Below are positions 39,210 to 46,565 of a stretch of 46,565 nucleotides of DNA, piece by piece. This stretch comes from an uncultured Clostridia bacterium (lineage in GTDB: Bacteria > Bacillota > Clostridia > Christensenellales > CAG-138), in NCBI GenBank assembly GCA_946411635.1, contig CAMKES010000002.1, forward strand, positions 1-46,565, written 5' to 3'. The position numbers and the translations under genes were made by a program. The notes below the pieces were generated by a model. That model ran no database searches. It had not been told where the DNA came from and was given only the letters and a program-made list of their open reading frames with translations. Numbering within the stretch: the stretch's first letter is position 1; each line of letters opens with the position of its first letter.

Positions 39210-40384
39210 TATTCTTCTCCTCCTTTGGGATAGATCGGGGACATATCTCTGAGCCGCTGAACGATCGGCGGCAGGATTTCAAGCACGTAGTCGATCTCTT
39301 CTTCGGTCGTAAATTCCGAGAGCGTCATGCGGAGCGAGCCGTTCGCTTCTTCGTGCGAGATACCCATGGCGAGCAGCACGTGCGACGGATCGAGCGAGCC
39401 GGACGTGCAGGCCGAGCCGGACGACGCCGCAACGCCCTGAAGGTCCAGCATCAGGAGGATGCTTTCGCTTTCGATGTAGCGAATGCCGAAGTTGACGTTG
39501 TTCGGAAGACGCTGCGTTCTGTGTCCGTTCAGATGGACGGTCTTGATCCTCTCCTCCACGCCCGCGATCAGCTTGTCCCGCAGCGCGGTCATCTTCCGCA
39601 TATTCGCTTCGAGATTCGCGGTCTGGATCTCCAGCGCTTTGGCAAGGCCGACGATGCCGGGAACGTTCTCGGTGCCGGCGCGCTTTTTGTTCTCCTGACC
39701 GCCGCCGGTGATCATGGCGGGGACGCGGACGCCCTTTTTGATATAGACGGCGCCGACGCCCTTCGGACCGTGGAACTTATGCGCGGTGAGCGTCAGAAGA
39801 TCGATGTTCATGTCCTGCACGTCGACCGGGATATGCCCGACCGCCTGCACCGCGTCGGTGTGGAACAGCACGCCCGCCTCGCGGCAGACGGCGCCGATCT
39901 CCTTCACGGGCTCGATCGTGCCGACCTCGTTGTTCGCCGTCATGATCGTAACGAGAATCGTTTCGGGACGGATCGCGGCCTTCACCGCTTCCGGATCGAC
40001 GAGACCGTTCTCGTCGACGTCGAGATACGTGACGGTTATAAGGCCCTTGTCCTCAAGCTCCTGCAGCGTGTGCAGGATCGCGTGATGCTCGATCTTCGAG
40101 GTGATGACGTGATTGCCCTTCTTGCGGTACGCCTGCACGACGCCGCGCAGGATCATGTTGTCGCCCTCGCTGCCGCCGCCGGTGAAATAGATCTCCGACG
40201 GATTCGCCGCGTTCAGGCACTTTGCAACCGTGCGCCGCGCATCGTCCAGACCCTTGTGCGCGTCGCGCGCAAAGCTGTGGAAGCTCGACGGGTTGCCGTA
40301 ATACTCCGTGTAGTACGGGATCATCGCTTCGATGACCTCGGGCAGGACCTTTGTGGTTGCCGCATTGTCAAGATAAACGTGCAT
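39209..40384 (-). CDS. iscS: Cysteine desulfurase IscS/NifS
   Basis: This PLP enzyme takes sulfur from cysteine as a persulfide for Fe-S assembly. The 391-residue product shows YLDNAATT at the N-terminus, the PLP lysine Lys203 in TAHKFHGPKG, and the catalytic loop cysteine Cys326 in SSGSACTSGSLDPSHV, typical of the IscS/NifS group. It overlaps the end of iscR by 17 nt; AGAGGAT precedes the ATG. Confidence 0.96.
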   Translation of the reverse strand: MHVYLDNAATTKVLPEVIEAMIPYYTEYYGNPSSFHSFARDAHKGLDDARRTVAKCLNAANPSEIYFTGGGSEGDNMILRGVVQAYRKKGNHVITSKIEHHAILHTLQELEDKGLITVTYLDVDENGLVDPEAVKAAIRPETILVTIMTANNEVGTIEPVKEIGAVCREAGVLFHTDAVQAVGHIPVDVQDMNIDLLTLTAHKFHGPKGVGAVYIKKGVRVPAMITGGGQENKKRAGTENVPGIVGLAKALEIQTANLEANMRKMTALRDKLIAGVEERIKTVHLNGHRTQRLPNNVNFGIRYIESESILLMLDLQGVAASSGSACTSGSLDPSHVLLAMGISHEEANGSLRMTLSEFTTEEEIDYVLEILPPIVQRLRDMSPIYPKGGEE

Positions 40385-40814
40385 GTTCGATCCTCTTTTT
40401 CTGTTCGATATGATCTTCGGTAAGCTCTCCGATCGTGGTTTCCTCCAGAACGGCGTTGATACGGCTTTGCAGTTTCAGAAACAGCGGCCGCGCCGAGCAG
40501 GTGCAGGCGTTCTCGCAGATGTTCGCGCCGCTCCCGACGCAGTCGACCACATCCGTGCTGCCCTCCAGCGCGCGCAGCACCTCGAGCACGCTGATGTTCA
40601 CCGGCTCCCGCGTCAAGAGATACCCGCCGCTTTTGCCGCGCGCGGTCCTGACGATGCCGGCCTTTTTCAGCGAGCGCATGAGCTGCTCAAGATACGCCTC
40701 GGAAATGCCCTGCTCCGTCGCCACGGCAGACAGCGATACGGGGCCTTCCCCGTAACGCGTCGCAAGCTCGACGACGGCTCTTAAGCCGTATGTGCCTTTC
40801 GTTGAAAACTTCAT
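40368..40814 (-). CDS. iscR: Rrf2-family Fe-S sensing regulator IscR
   Basis: IscR-type proteins sense Fe-S status and repress the isc operon. The 148-residue product has the Rrf2 winged helix (MKFSTKGTYGLRAVVELA, ISEAYLEQLMRSLKKAGIV, ARGKSGGYLL) and a C-terminal cysteine cluster (Cys92, Cys100, Cys104, Cys106) for a [2Fe-2S] cluster, though the spacing is not identical to E. coli IscR. The ATG at 40814 is preferred over a TTG two codons earlier; AGGGA lies 6 nt upstream. It is first in iscR-iscS-iscU. Confidence 0.92.
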   Translation of the reverse strand: MKFSTKGTYGLRAVVELATRYGEGPVSLSAVATEQGISEAYLEQLMRSLKKAGIVRTARGKSGGYLLTREPVNISVLEVLRALEGSTDVVDCVGSGANICENACTCSARPLFLKLQSRINAVLEETTIGELTEDHIEQKKRIEHARLS

Positions 40815-40827
40815 CTTCAATCCCTAC

Positions 40828-40889
40828 CGTTTCACTCGGCTTTATCTTACAAACAACCTTTCCAAAAGTCAAGCGTTTTACTCGGCTTT
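40828..40889 (-). promoter_or_regulatory. iscR promoter bracketed by two 16-bp operator-like repeats
   Basis: On the minus strand the core promoter is TTGACT (40867-40872), 17 bp, TAAGAT (40844-40849). The sequence AAAGCCGAGTRAAACG occurs at 40874-40889, just upstream of the -35, and at 40828-40843, abutting the -10. The copies are 46 bp apart and differ at one base. They are likely sites for the autoregulator IscR. Confidence 0.7.
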
Positions 40890-40917
40890 TGAAAATATAC
40901 TTTCTCCGTTTTCAGCC

Positions 40918-40946
40918 GTGACAATCGCTTGTTTCTGTGGTAAGAT
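40918..40946 (+). promoter_or_regulatory. Promoter of the HAD-GNAT cluster
   Basis: GTGACA (40918-40923), 17 bp and TAAGAT (40941-40946), about 30 nt before the GTG start. Confidence 0.75.
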
Positions 40947-40976
40947 GAAAAAAACAGGCAAGCGAGGGCACGATCG

Positions 40977-41681
40977 GTGATCAACACGATTCTCTGGGAC
41001 GTTGACGAGACGCTTTTGGACTTCGGCGCGGCGCAGCGCGCGGCGCTGATCACGCTGTTTTCGGAATTCGGACTCGGTCCGTGCACGGACGCGATGGTCG
41101 CTCGCTACGACGCGATCAACCACATTTACTGGGAACGGCTCGAGTGCGGCGAGATCACCAAGCCCGAGGTGCTGATCGGCAGGTTCCGGCAGTTCTTTTC
41201 GGAGTACGGCATCGATCCCGCCGTTTCCGTGCCGTTCAACGACCGGTATCAGCTCTGCCTCGGCGACACGATCGTGCCGCGGGACGACTGCCTCCGGCTT
41301 CTCGATTTTCTCCGGGGGAAGGTCCGGCAGTACGTCGCGAGCAACGGCACGGTCGTCGCGCAGACGAAAAAGCTCGACCGCTCCGGCATCGGCAAACGCA
41401 TGGACGGCGTGTTCCTGTCGGAAGCGCTCGGCGCGGAAAAGCCGAGCCCGGCGTTCTTTCGGACGGTCCTCGACGCGATCCGTCCCGAACGGCTCGACGA
41501 GGTCATGATCGTCGGCGATTCGCTGACGAGCGATATGCTGGGCGGCATGAACGCGGGGATCGTGACCTGCTGGTACAATCGGAAAGGAATCCCCGTGCCG
41601 GAGGGATACCGGATCGATCACGTGATCGGAAACCTGTGGGAGCTTCTCCCTTTGCTTGGATTTACGGGAGATGCGCTATGA
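40977..41681 (+). CDS. HAD-superfamily hydrolase, YjjG-like nucleotidase
   Basis: The 234-residue protein has the HAD catalytic motif LWDVDETLLDF (Asp8, Asp10), motif II SNGT, motif III Lys in GAEKPSPAFF, and motif IV VGDSLTSDMLGG. The fold resembles YjjG/YfnB-type pyrimidine 5'-nucleotidases that clean up odd nucleotides. Starts at a GTG with GAGGG upstream. Its stop overlaps the next gene's start (ATGA), so it is cotranslated with an acetyltransferase. Confidence 0.88.
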   Translation: MINTILWDVDETLLDFGAAQRAALITLFSEFGLGPCTDAMVARYDAINHIYWERLECGEITKPEVLIGRFRQFFSEYGIDPAVSVPFNDRYQLCLGDTIVPRDDCLRLLDFLRGKVRQYVASNGTVVAQTKKLDRSGIGKRMDGVFLSEALGAEKPSPAFFRTVLDAIRPERLDEVMIVGDSLTSDMLGGMNAGIVTCWYNRKGIPVPEGYRIDHVIGNLWELLPLLGFTGDAL

Positions 41682-42145
41682 TCGCGATCGAAGAGATCGG
41701 ACCGAAGGCGCTTCCCGCATTCTGGGACGCGCACATCCGCTATCTGATCGACGACGGCATCCTCTCGGACGAGGAGGACGTCGAATACTTCTCCGGGGAC
41801 GAATACCGCGGCGTCATCGAAGCGCACATGCGGCGGGACCGCGACACGCATCATATCGTGTATTTCGTGCGCGGCGGCGAACGGATCGGCGCGGCGTCGT
41901 ACTGTACCTATCAAAGCGAGGACGGCAAATGCTTCCTCCTCGATTTCTGGGTCTTCCCCGCCTTCCGCGGAAACGGCACGGGACGCCGCTGCTTTGCGGC
42001 GCTGGAGCGATACACGAAAGCGGACGGTGCGAACTATTACGAGATCAACAGTGAAAAGCCGGATTCCGTGCGGTTCTGGAAATCGCTCGGATTCATTGAA
42101 AACGGCGTCGACGAATACGGCATGCCGCTGTTCATCCGTCGGTAA
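41678..42145 (+). CDS. GNAT-family N-acetyltransferase (first of three)
   Basis: The 155-residue protein has the GNAT core: FLLDFWVFPAFRGNGTGRRCFAALE is the acetyl-CoA loop region, followed by YYEINSEKPDSVRFWKSLGF. The ATG overlaps the stop of the HAD gene. The acceptor substrate is unknown. It begins a tandem run of three unrelated-looking GNAT genes. Confidence 0.88.
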   Translation: MIAIEEIGPKALPAFWDAHIRYLIDDGILSDEEDVEYFSGDEYRGVIEAHMRRDRDTHHIVYFVRGGERIGAASYCTYQSEDGKCFLLDFWVFPAFRGNGTGRRCFAALERYTKADGANYYEINSEKPDSVRFWKSLGFIENGVDEYGMPLFIRR

Positions 42146-42157
42146 TCGGAGGTTTGT

Positions 42158-42616
42158 ATGATACGGATCGTTTGCAGCGCGGAAGAAAAACGCAGAATCG
42201 CGCGATTGATCCTGGAAGCGCTGACCGATTGGTTCGGCATTCCCGAGGCGCGGGAAACCTATATCCGCGAAAGCGCGGACGAGATCATGCTCGTCTCGGA
42301 GGAAAACGGCGAGCCCAACGGATTCCTGTGTCTCAAAGAAACGGGAAAAGACACCGTCGAGCTTGCGGTCATGGGCGTTCTTCCGGAATACCACCGGAAA
42401 GGGATCGGCACGAAGCTCTTTGAATCCGCGAAGGAAATCGCCGTCGAAAAAGGCTTCTCCTTTCTGCAGGTGAAAACCGTGCAGATGGGCAAATACGAGG
42501 AATACGACCGCACGAACCGGTTTTATCTTGCTCTCGGATTCAAAGAATTTGAGGTGATCCCGACGCTGTGGGACGAACGCAATCCCTGTCAGATCTATGT
42601 GATGTCGCTGAGGTGA
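42158..42616 (+). CDS. GNAT-family N-acetyltransferase (second of three)
   Basis: The 152-residue protein shows VELAVMGVLPEYHRKGIGTKLFESAKE, the acetyl-CoA motif A, and FYLALGFKEFEVIPTLWD at the C-terminus. Family relatives include small acetyltransferases of unknown substrate. GGAGG lies 6 nt before the ATG, and the gap to the previous gene is 12 nt. Confidence 0.88.
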   Translation: MIRIVCSAEEKRRIARLILEALTDWFGIPEARETYIRESADEIMLVSEENGEPNGFLCLKETGKDTVELAVMGVLPEYHRKGIGTKLFESAKEIAVEKGFSFLQVKTVQMGKYEEYDRTNRFYLALGFKEFEVIPTLWDERNPCQIYVMSLR

Positions 42617-42623
42617 ACCGAAC

Positions 42624-43094
42624 ATGATCACGATCAAACAAATGGAAACCGACGCGGAGATCCGCGGCAAGGCGTACGTGCATTGGTCCTGCTGGCACGA
42701 AGCGTACGCAGGACTCGTCAGCGCAGCGTATCTTGAAAAGCTCACACTGGAGAAATGCGAGCAGATGGCGTTCCAGTGGCGGGACAGCATTCTGGTCGCA
42801 AAGGACGGCGAACGAGTCGCGGGCTTTGCGGGGTACGGCGAAGCAGATCCCACTACCGGCGAGCTCTTTGCGCTGTACGTTCTGAAGGAATACCGGGGAA
42901 CCGGCGCCGCGCAGCTGCTGATGAACGCGGCGGCGGAAAAGCTATCTGCTTATCCGAAGATCGGGCTTTGGGTATTGAAAGAAAACCCGCGCGCGATCCG
43001 CTTCTATGAAAAATACGGTTTCCGGAAGACCGGAGAAGAAAAGCATCTTCCCTCCGTCGGCGCGACGGAGATCCGGATGATCTGTATGAGGTGA
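42624..43094 (+). CDS. GNAT-family N-acetyltransferase (third of three)
   Basis: The 156-residue protein has ELFALYVLKEYRGTGAAQLLMNAAAE (acetyl-CoA loop) and NPRAIRFYEKYGFRKTGEEK. The opening HWSCWHEAYAGLVSAAYLEKLTLEKC resembles acetyltransferases near the PaiA/RimI group. GAGGTGA precedes the ATG, 7 nt after the previous gene. Confidence 0.88.
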   Translation: MITIKQMETDAEIRGKAYVHWSCWHEAYAGLVSAAYLEKLTLEKCEQMAFQWRDSILVAKDGERVAGFAGYGEADPTTGELFALYVLKEYRGTGAAQLLMNAAAEKLSAYPKIGLWVLKENPRAIRFYEKYGFRKTGEEKHLPSVGATEIRMICMR

Positions 43095-43098
43095 CGAT

Positions 43099-43770
43099 AT
43101 GACGGCAAAGCTCTTTGTTCAGGCGATCGGGAAATTCCTGTTCGGTCTCGTTCTTATCGGGCTTCTCCTGTTTCTGCCCGCGTGGTCTCTAAAGTACTGG
43201 AACGGATGGCTGTTTCTCGGCATTTTGTTTGTGCCGGTGTTTATCGCCGGGATCGTGATGATGTTCAAAAACCCGGAGCTTCTCAAGAAGCGTCTGAACG
43301 CCAAGGAAGAAGAACAGGAACAGAAGACGGTGATCGCACTGTCCGGGCTCATGTTCCTTGCCGCGTTCATCGTTGCCGGGCTGAACTTCCGCTTTCAATG
43401 GATCGTGCTGCCCGCGTGGGCGGTTTGGATCGGCGTCGGCGTCTTCCTTACGGCGTATCTCATGTATGCGGAGGTCCTGCGGGAAAACACCTATCTTTCG
43501 CGGACCGTCGAGGTGCAGGAGAACCAGAAGGTCATCGACACCGGGCTCTACGGGATCGTGCGGCATCCGATGTACAGCGCCACGCTGTTTCTGTTCCTGT
43601 CCATGGGGATCGTTCTCGGCTCGCCGATCTCGGTCGCGATCCTGCTCCTGTATATCCCGATCATTGCGCTGCGCATGAAAAACGAGGAACAGGTACTTGA
43701 AAAAGGATTGGATGGCTACAAGGCATACAAAACACGCGTGAGATACAAGGTGATCCCCTTTATCTGGTAA
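43099..43770 (+). CDS. Isoprenylcysteine carboxyl methyltransferase-like membrane protein
   Basis: The 223-residue membrane protein has about five hydrophobic helices and the ICMT/PEMT C-terminal signature: TGLYGIVRHPMYSA followed by RMKNEEQVLEKGLDGYKAYKTRVRYKVIPFIW. These bind S-adenosylmethionine and methylate a lipid-like or small substrate; prokaryotic members have varied, often unknown, substrates. GAGGTGA precedes the ATG, 4 nt after the third GNAT gene. Confidence 0.85.
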   Translation: MTAKLFVQAIGKFLFGLVLIGLLLFLPAWSLKYWNGWLFLGILFVPVFIAGIVMMFKNPELLKKRLNAKEEEQEQKTVIALSGLMFLAAFIVAGLNFRFQWIVLPAWAVWIGVGVFLTAYLMYAEVLRENTYLSRTVEVQENQKVIDTGLYGIVRHPMYSATLFLFLSMGIVLGSPISVAILLLYIPIIALRMKNEEQVLEKGLDGYKAYKTRVRYKVIPFIW

Positions 43771-43775
43771 ACGCA

Positions 43776-43807
43776 ATCGGGAGAGGCTTTTGCCTCCCCC
43801 GTCTTTT
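43776..43807 (+). terminator. Terminator after the methyltransferase gene
   Basis: GGGAGAGGC (43779-43787) pairs with GCCTCCCCC (43792-43800) with one mismatch, loop TTTT, then GTCTTTTG. Confidence 0.65.
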
Positions 43808-43815
43808 GTTTTGGT

Positions 43816-44409
43816 TCAGTTCAGATCCATCAGGATCGCGCGGCACGGCGCGCCGTCGGTTTCGCCGAGATTCAGGGGCGCGCAGTTCAGAAGATACGCG
43901 CCGTCCGACACCGCCGAAAGGCGGATCCCTTCGAGAAGTACGACCTCTGCGGAAAGCAATACAAGATGCACCGCCATCGGCGCGTTCTCCGGGCCGACGG
44001 TCTGTGACTCGCTGCCGATCAGGTCGATCCCCGCCTTTGCGAACACCTCCGCCGCTTCAAGCGTGACCGTGGCGTTTCCCTTGATGAGAATACGGCGTTC
44101 CGCGCCGGAACAAGCTTCTGCCGCCGTTTCAAGCAGTTTCCCCGCCTCCTCTGCGCCGACGTCGCCTTTCATCGAACACACGTACGCGGGACCGACGAAT
44201 TTTGCAAGCGCGACGCTGCCGACGCCTTTGCCGCCCTGCAGAAAGTGCAGCGGCGCGTCGACGTGCGTGCCGTTATGCGCGCACATCGAAAATGCGGAGA
44301 GGTTGCAGACCTCTCCGTCTTCCAATCGCGAAAGCGTCGTCTTTTCCGGGCTCGGATCGCCGGGATAGACGGCGCAGCCGAACACCGGCTGCGAAATGTC
44401 GTAGATCAC
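43816..44409 (-). CDS. Cyclase-family metal hydrolase (KynB-like)
   Basis: The 197-residue protein has the cyclase-family metal motif HNGTHVDAPLHF near residues 45-56, plus YDISQPVFGCAVYPGD at the N-terminus and GSESQTVG and LNCAPLNLGETDGAPCRAIL later. Family members include bacterial kynurenine formamidase and other amidohydrolases; the substrate is unknown and no tryptophan-degradation genes are near. It starts at a GTG, 4 nt after trxA, without a clear Shine-Dalgarno, so it probably relies on coupling. Confidence 0.84.
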   Translation of the reverse strand: MIYDISQPVFGCAVYPGDPSPEKTTLSRLEDGEVCNLSAFSMCAHNGTHVDAPLHFLQGGKGVGSVALAKFVGPAYVCSMKGDVGAEEAGKLLETAAEACSGAERRILIKGNATVTLEAAEVFAKAGIDLIGSESQTVGPENAPMAVHLVLLSAEVVLLEGIRLSAVSDGAYLLNCAPLNLGETDGAPCRAILMDLN

Positions 44410-44413
44410 GGCT

Positions 44414-44734
44414 TCAAAGCGCCTGTTCGATGAACTGCGCGATCAGCGCCTTCGGGCGCGCGCCCGCGCTCTGATCGATCACGTCGCCGTCCTTGAACAG
44501 AACGAGATTCGGAATCGAGCTGATGCGGTATTTCTCGCAGAGCTCCGGCTCCTCGTCGACGTTGACCTTCATGAACGCGACCTTGCCTTCAAATTCGTCC
44601 GCAAGCTGTTCGACGAACGGCGCGATCATGCGGCACGGGCCGCACCAGGTCGCCCAGAAATCCACCAGAACGGGAAGCTCGCCGTTGATGACGGACTCGA
44701 AATTGTCCTTGGTACCGATGATGATGTTTGCCAT
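44414..44734 (-). CDS. trxA: Thioredoxin
   Basis: A 106-residue cytoplasmic disulfide reductase. The active site is WCGPC (30-34) in VDFWATWCGPCR, the cis-Pro is in ISSIPNLVLF, and the C-terminal helix is ALIAQFIEQAL. GGAG stands 7-8 nt before the ATG. It sits between aspS and the cyclase gene on the same strand; no thioredoxin reductase is nearby. Confidence 0.97.
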   Translation of the reverse strand: MANIIIGTKDNFESVINGELPVLVDFWATWCGPCRMIAPFVEQLADEFEGKVAFMKVNVDEEPELCEKYRISSIPNLVLFKDGDVIDQSAGARPKALIAQFIEQAL

Positions 44735-44760
44735 TGGGTTGCTCCTTTCTGTTTACACAA

Positions 44761-46554
44761 TCATTCTTCCTCGGGAACGACCGCGATATGCAGTTCCTCG
44801 AGCTGCTTTGCATCGACCGGATCGGGCGCGTTCGTCAGCGGGCAGGATGCGTTCTGCACCTTCGGGAACGCGATGACGTCGCGGATGCTCTGCGCGCCGC
44901 AGATCAGCATGGTCACGCGGTCGAGGCCGTACGCCAGTCCGCCGTGCGGCGGCGTGCCGTACTTCAGCGCCTCAAGCAGGAACTTGAACCGCGCTTCCGC
45001 CTGTTCTTTCGAAAGGCCGATGACGTCGAACATCTTTGCCTGCAGTTCGGTCGAATGGATTCGGATCGAGCCGCCGCCGATCTCGTTGCCGTTCAGCACG
45101 ATGTCGTACGCCTTGGCGCGGACCTTGCCGGGATCGGTGTCGAGAAGCGGAAGGTCCTCGTCCATCGGGCTCGTGAACGGATGATGCATCGCAACGAAGC
45201 GGTTCTCCTCCTCGCTCCACTCCAGAAGCGGGAATTCGACGACCCACAGCAGGTTGAATTTCTTCGGATCAATGAGACCGAGCTTGTCGCCGAGCTTCAG
45301 ACGCAGTGCGCCGAGCGCCGCCCAGACGACCGGGTTCCTGTCCGCTACGATGAACATGACGTCGCCCTGCTCGAAGTTTGCCTTCGCCTTGATCGCTTCG
45401 AGTTCCTCTTCGGTGAGGAACTTCGCGATCGGCGACTGCAGACCCTCGGGCTTCCAGTTCATCCACGCAAGGCCCTTCGCCTTGTACGTCTTGACGAACT
45501 CGCCGAGCGCGTCGATCTCTTTGCGGCTGAAGTGCGCCGTCGCGCCTTTTGCGACGATGCAGCGGACGCTGCCGCCGTCGTTCAGCGCGTTTTGAAACAC
45601 GGAGAAGCCGCAGTTTCTGACGCATTCGGACAGATCGCAGAGCTCCATGCCGAAGCGCGTATCGGGCTTATCGGAGCCGAAGCGGTCCATCGCGTCCTGC
45701 CACGTGATGCGCGGCAGCGGAAGCTGTACGTCAAAGTCCAGCGTTTCTTTGAAGAGGCGCTTCAGAAAGCCCTCGTTCATCGCCATGACGTCGTCGGCTT
45801 CGACGAACGACATTTCCAGATCGATCTGCGTGAAGTCCGGCTGACGGTCCGCGCGAAGGTCCTCGTCGCGGAAGCAGCGCGCGATCTGCATGTAGCGATC
45901 GAAGCCGGAGAGCATCAGAAGCTGCTTGAACAGCTGCGGGCTCTGCGGCAGCGCGTAGAAACTGCCCGGATGCACGCGGCTCGGCACGAGATAATCGCGC
46001 GCGCCTTCCGGCGTGCTCTTGGTCAGCATCGGCGTTTCGATCTCCAGAAAGCCGTTTTCCGCGAAGTATTCGTGCGTGATACGCGTGATCTCGTTGCGCA
46101 TCATAAGGTTCCGCTGCATGCACGGACGGCGAAGGTCCAGATAGCGGTACTTGAGTCTTAAAAGCTCGCCCGCGTTGCAGTCGTCGCCGGTGTCGATCGG
46201 CGGCGTTTCGGCGGCGCTCAGGATCTTGAATTCCGTGACCTTCACTTCGACCTCGCCGGTCTTCATGTTCGGATTGATCATGTTGCCGGTGCGCGCCTCA
46301 AGAACGCCCTTCACCGCAAGAACGTATTCGGAACGGATCGTGCTGGCGCGGTCAAAGTCCTCTTTGCTGAGCGTCGAAGAGTCGAACACGACCTGCATGA
46401 GTCCCGTGCGGTCTCTCAGCTGCACGAAGATCAGCGCGCCGAGGTCGCGGCGGACGTTCGTCCACCCCATCAGCGTCACTTCTCTGCCGACGTCTTCTTT
46501 ACCGAGTTCCGTGCAGTAGCACGTGCGTTTCCATCCGCTTAAAAATTCTCCCAT
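44761..46554 (-). CDS. aspS: Aspartyl-tRNA synthetase, bacterial type
   Basis: The enzyme charges tRNA-Asp. The 597-residue chain is full length: N-terminal OB anticodon-binding domain (LMGWTNVRRDLGALIFVQLRDR), class II motif 2 (ARCFRDEDLRADRQPDFTQID), the bacterial GAD insert (about 290-420), and motif 3 (GGLAYGLDRVTMLI), with the flipping-loop region LTKSTPEGARDYLVPSR. Whether it also charges tRNA-Asn cannot be told by eye. The ATG is 11 nt from the window edge, so its upstream signals are outside view. Confidence 0.97.
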   Translation of the reverse strand: MGEFLSGWKRTCYCTELGKEDVGREVTLMGWTNVRRDLGALIFVQLRDRTGLMQVVFDSSTLSKEDFDRASTIRSEYVLAVKGVLEARTGNMINPNMKTGEVEVKVTEFKILSAAETPPIDTGDDCNAGELLRLKYRYLDLRRPCMQRNLMMRNEITRITHEYFAENGFLEIETPMLTKSTPEGARDYLVPSRVHPGSFYALPQSPQLFKQLLMLSGFDRYMQIARCFRDEDLRADRQPDFTQIDLEMSFVEADDVMAMNEGFLKRLFKETLDFDVQLPLPRITWQDAMDRFGSDKPDTRFGMELCDLSECVRNCGFSVFQNALNDGGSVRCIVAKGATAHFSRKEIDALGEFVKTYKAKGLAWMNWKPEGLQSPIAKFLTEEELEAIKAKANFEQGDVMFIVADRNPVVWAALGALRLKLGDKLGLIDPKKFNLLWVVEFPLLEWSEEENRFVAMHHPFTSPMDEDLPLLDTDPGKVRAKAYDIVLNGNEIGGGSIRIHSTELQAKMFDVIGLSKEQAEARFKFLLEALKYGTPPHGGLAYGLDRVTMLICGAQSIRDVIAFPKVQNASCPLTNAPDPVDAKQLEELHIAVVPEEE

Positions 46555-46565
46555 CGTTTTATGCC

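Noticed and set aside
44728-46161. 477-codon plus-strand frame opposite aspS
   Set aside because: Antisense of a complete aspS; no initiation signal.

Overview
The window reads as a chromosomal segment of a GC-rich, spore-forming Bacillota (Clostridia-type) bacterium, plausibly a gut or rumen anaerobe. This is inferred from the sporulation genes yabP and yabQ next to a divIC-like gene, a candidate SigG-type promoter, strong Shine-Dalgarno sites of the GGAGG type, and vegetative promoters with 17-bp spacing. Further support comes from VanW, BspA-type leucine-rich-repeat, lamin-tail/CotH and dockerin proteins, which are common in gut Clostridia. No phage, insertion sequence, CRISPR array, rRNA or tRNA was found. 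Forty-eight protein genes and one tmRNA are supported, almost all apparently intact.

Bases 1-17969 are all on the minus strand. Reading leftward: recX-nnr-hflX; a dockerin-tailed secreted metallopeptidase followed by a lamin-tail/CotH lipoprotein; then ruvC-ruvA-ruvB, a coiled-coil protein, an MBL-fold hydrolase, a fused pgk-tpiA and gpmI, tightly packed behind a good promoter. SecG, SmpB and the tmRNA (ssrA) close this part. SmpB and tmRNA form the trans-translation ribosome-rescue pair.

Bases 18000-26930 hold a VanW-type wall lipoprotein and a HutD/Ves cupin (plus strand), then a zinc-ribbon protein and a secreted peptidoglycan-binding protein fired from divergent promoters with a shared -35. 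A minus-strand group follows: yabP-yabQ-divIC-ppx-membrane protein-rlmA-lipoprotein. Transcription terminator Rho is on the plus strand.

Bases 26980-38050 hold a 1001-residue LRR surface protein, then rpmE (zinc form), ansA, a short alanyl-tRNA synthetase overlapped by a DUF695/RraB-like gene, a dockerin/NlpC-P60 protein, and psuG divergent from malQ. A TIGR04086-like membrane protein comes next.

Bases 38090-46565 hold yajC, a 49-residue protein with a SigG-like promoter, and the Fe-S operon iscR-iscS-iscU. The iscR core promoter is bracketed by two copies of a 16-bp repeat. A plus-strand set follows (HAD phosphatase, three GNAT acetyltransferases, an ICMT-like membrane methyltransferase), then aspS-trxA-cyclase on the minus strand.

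Most of the window is housekeeping. The less ordinary signals are: a JAMM metalloprotease-like domain fused to HflX; a C-Ala-less AlaRS; a PGK-TIM fusion; a dockerin metallopeptidase/CotH pair behind an 11-bp-period direct repeat; several genes with a -10 box only 6-8 nt before ATG and no Shine-Dalgarno (candidate leaderless mRNAs); and three compact overlapping or bracketed promoter regions. No gene-level system here is clearly without precedent. All statements come from reading the sequence without database searches.
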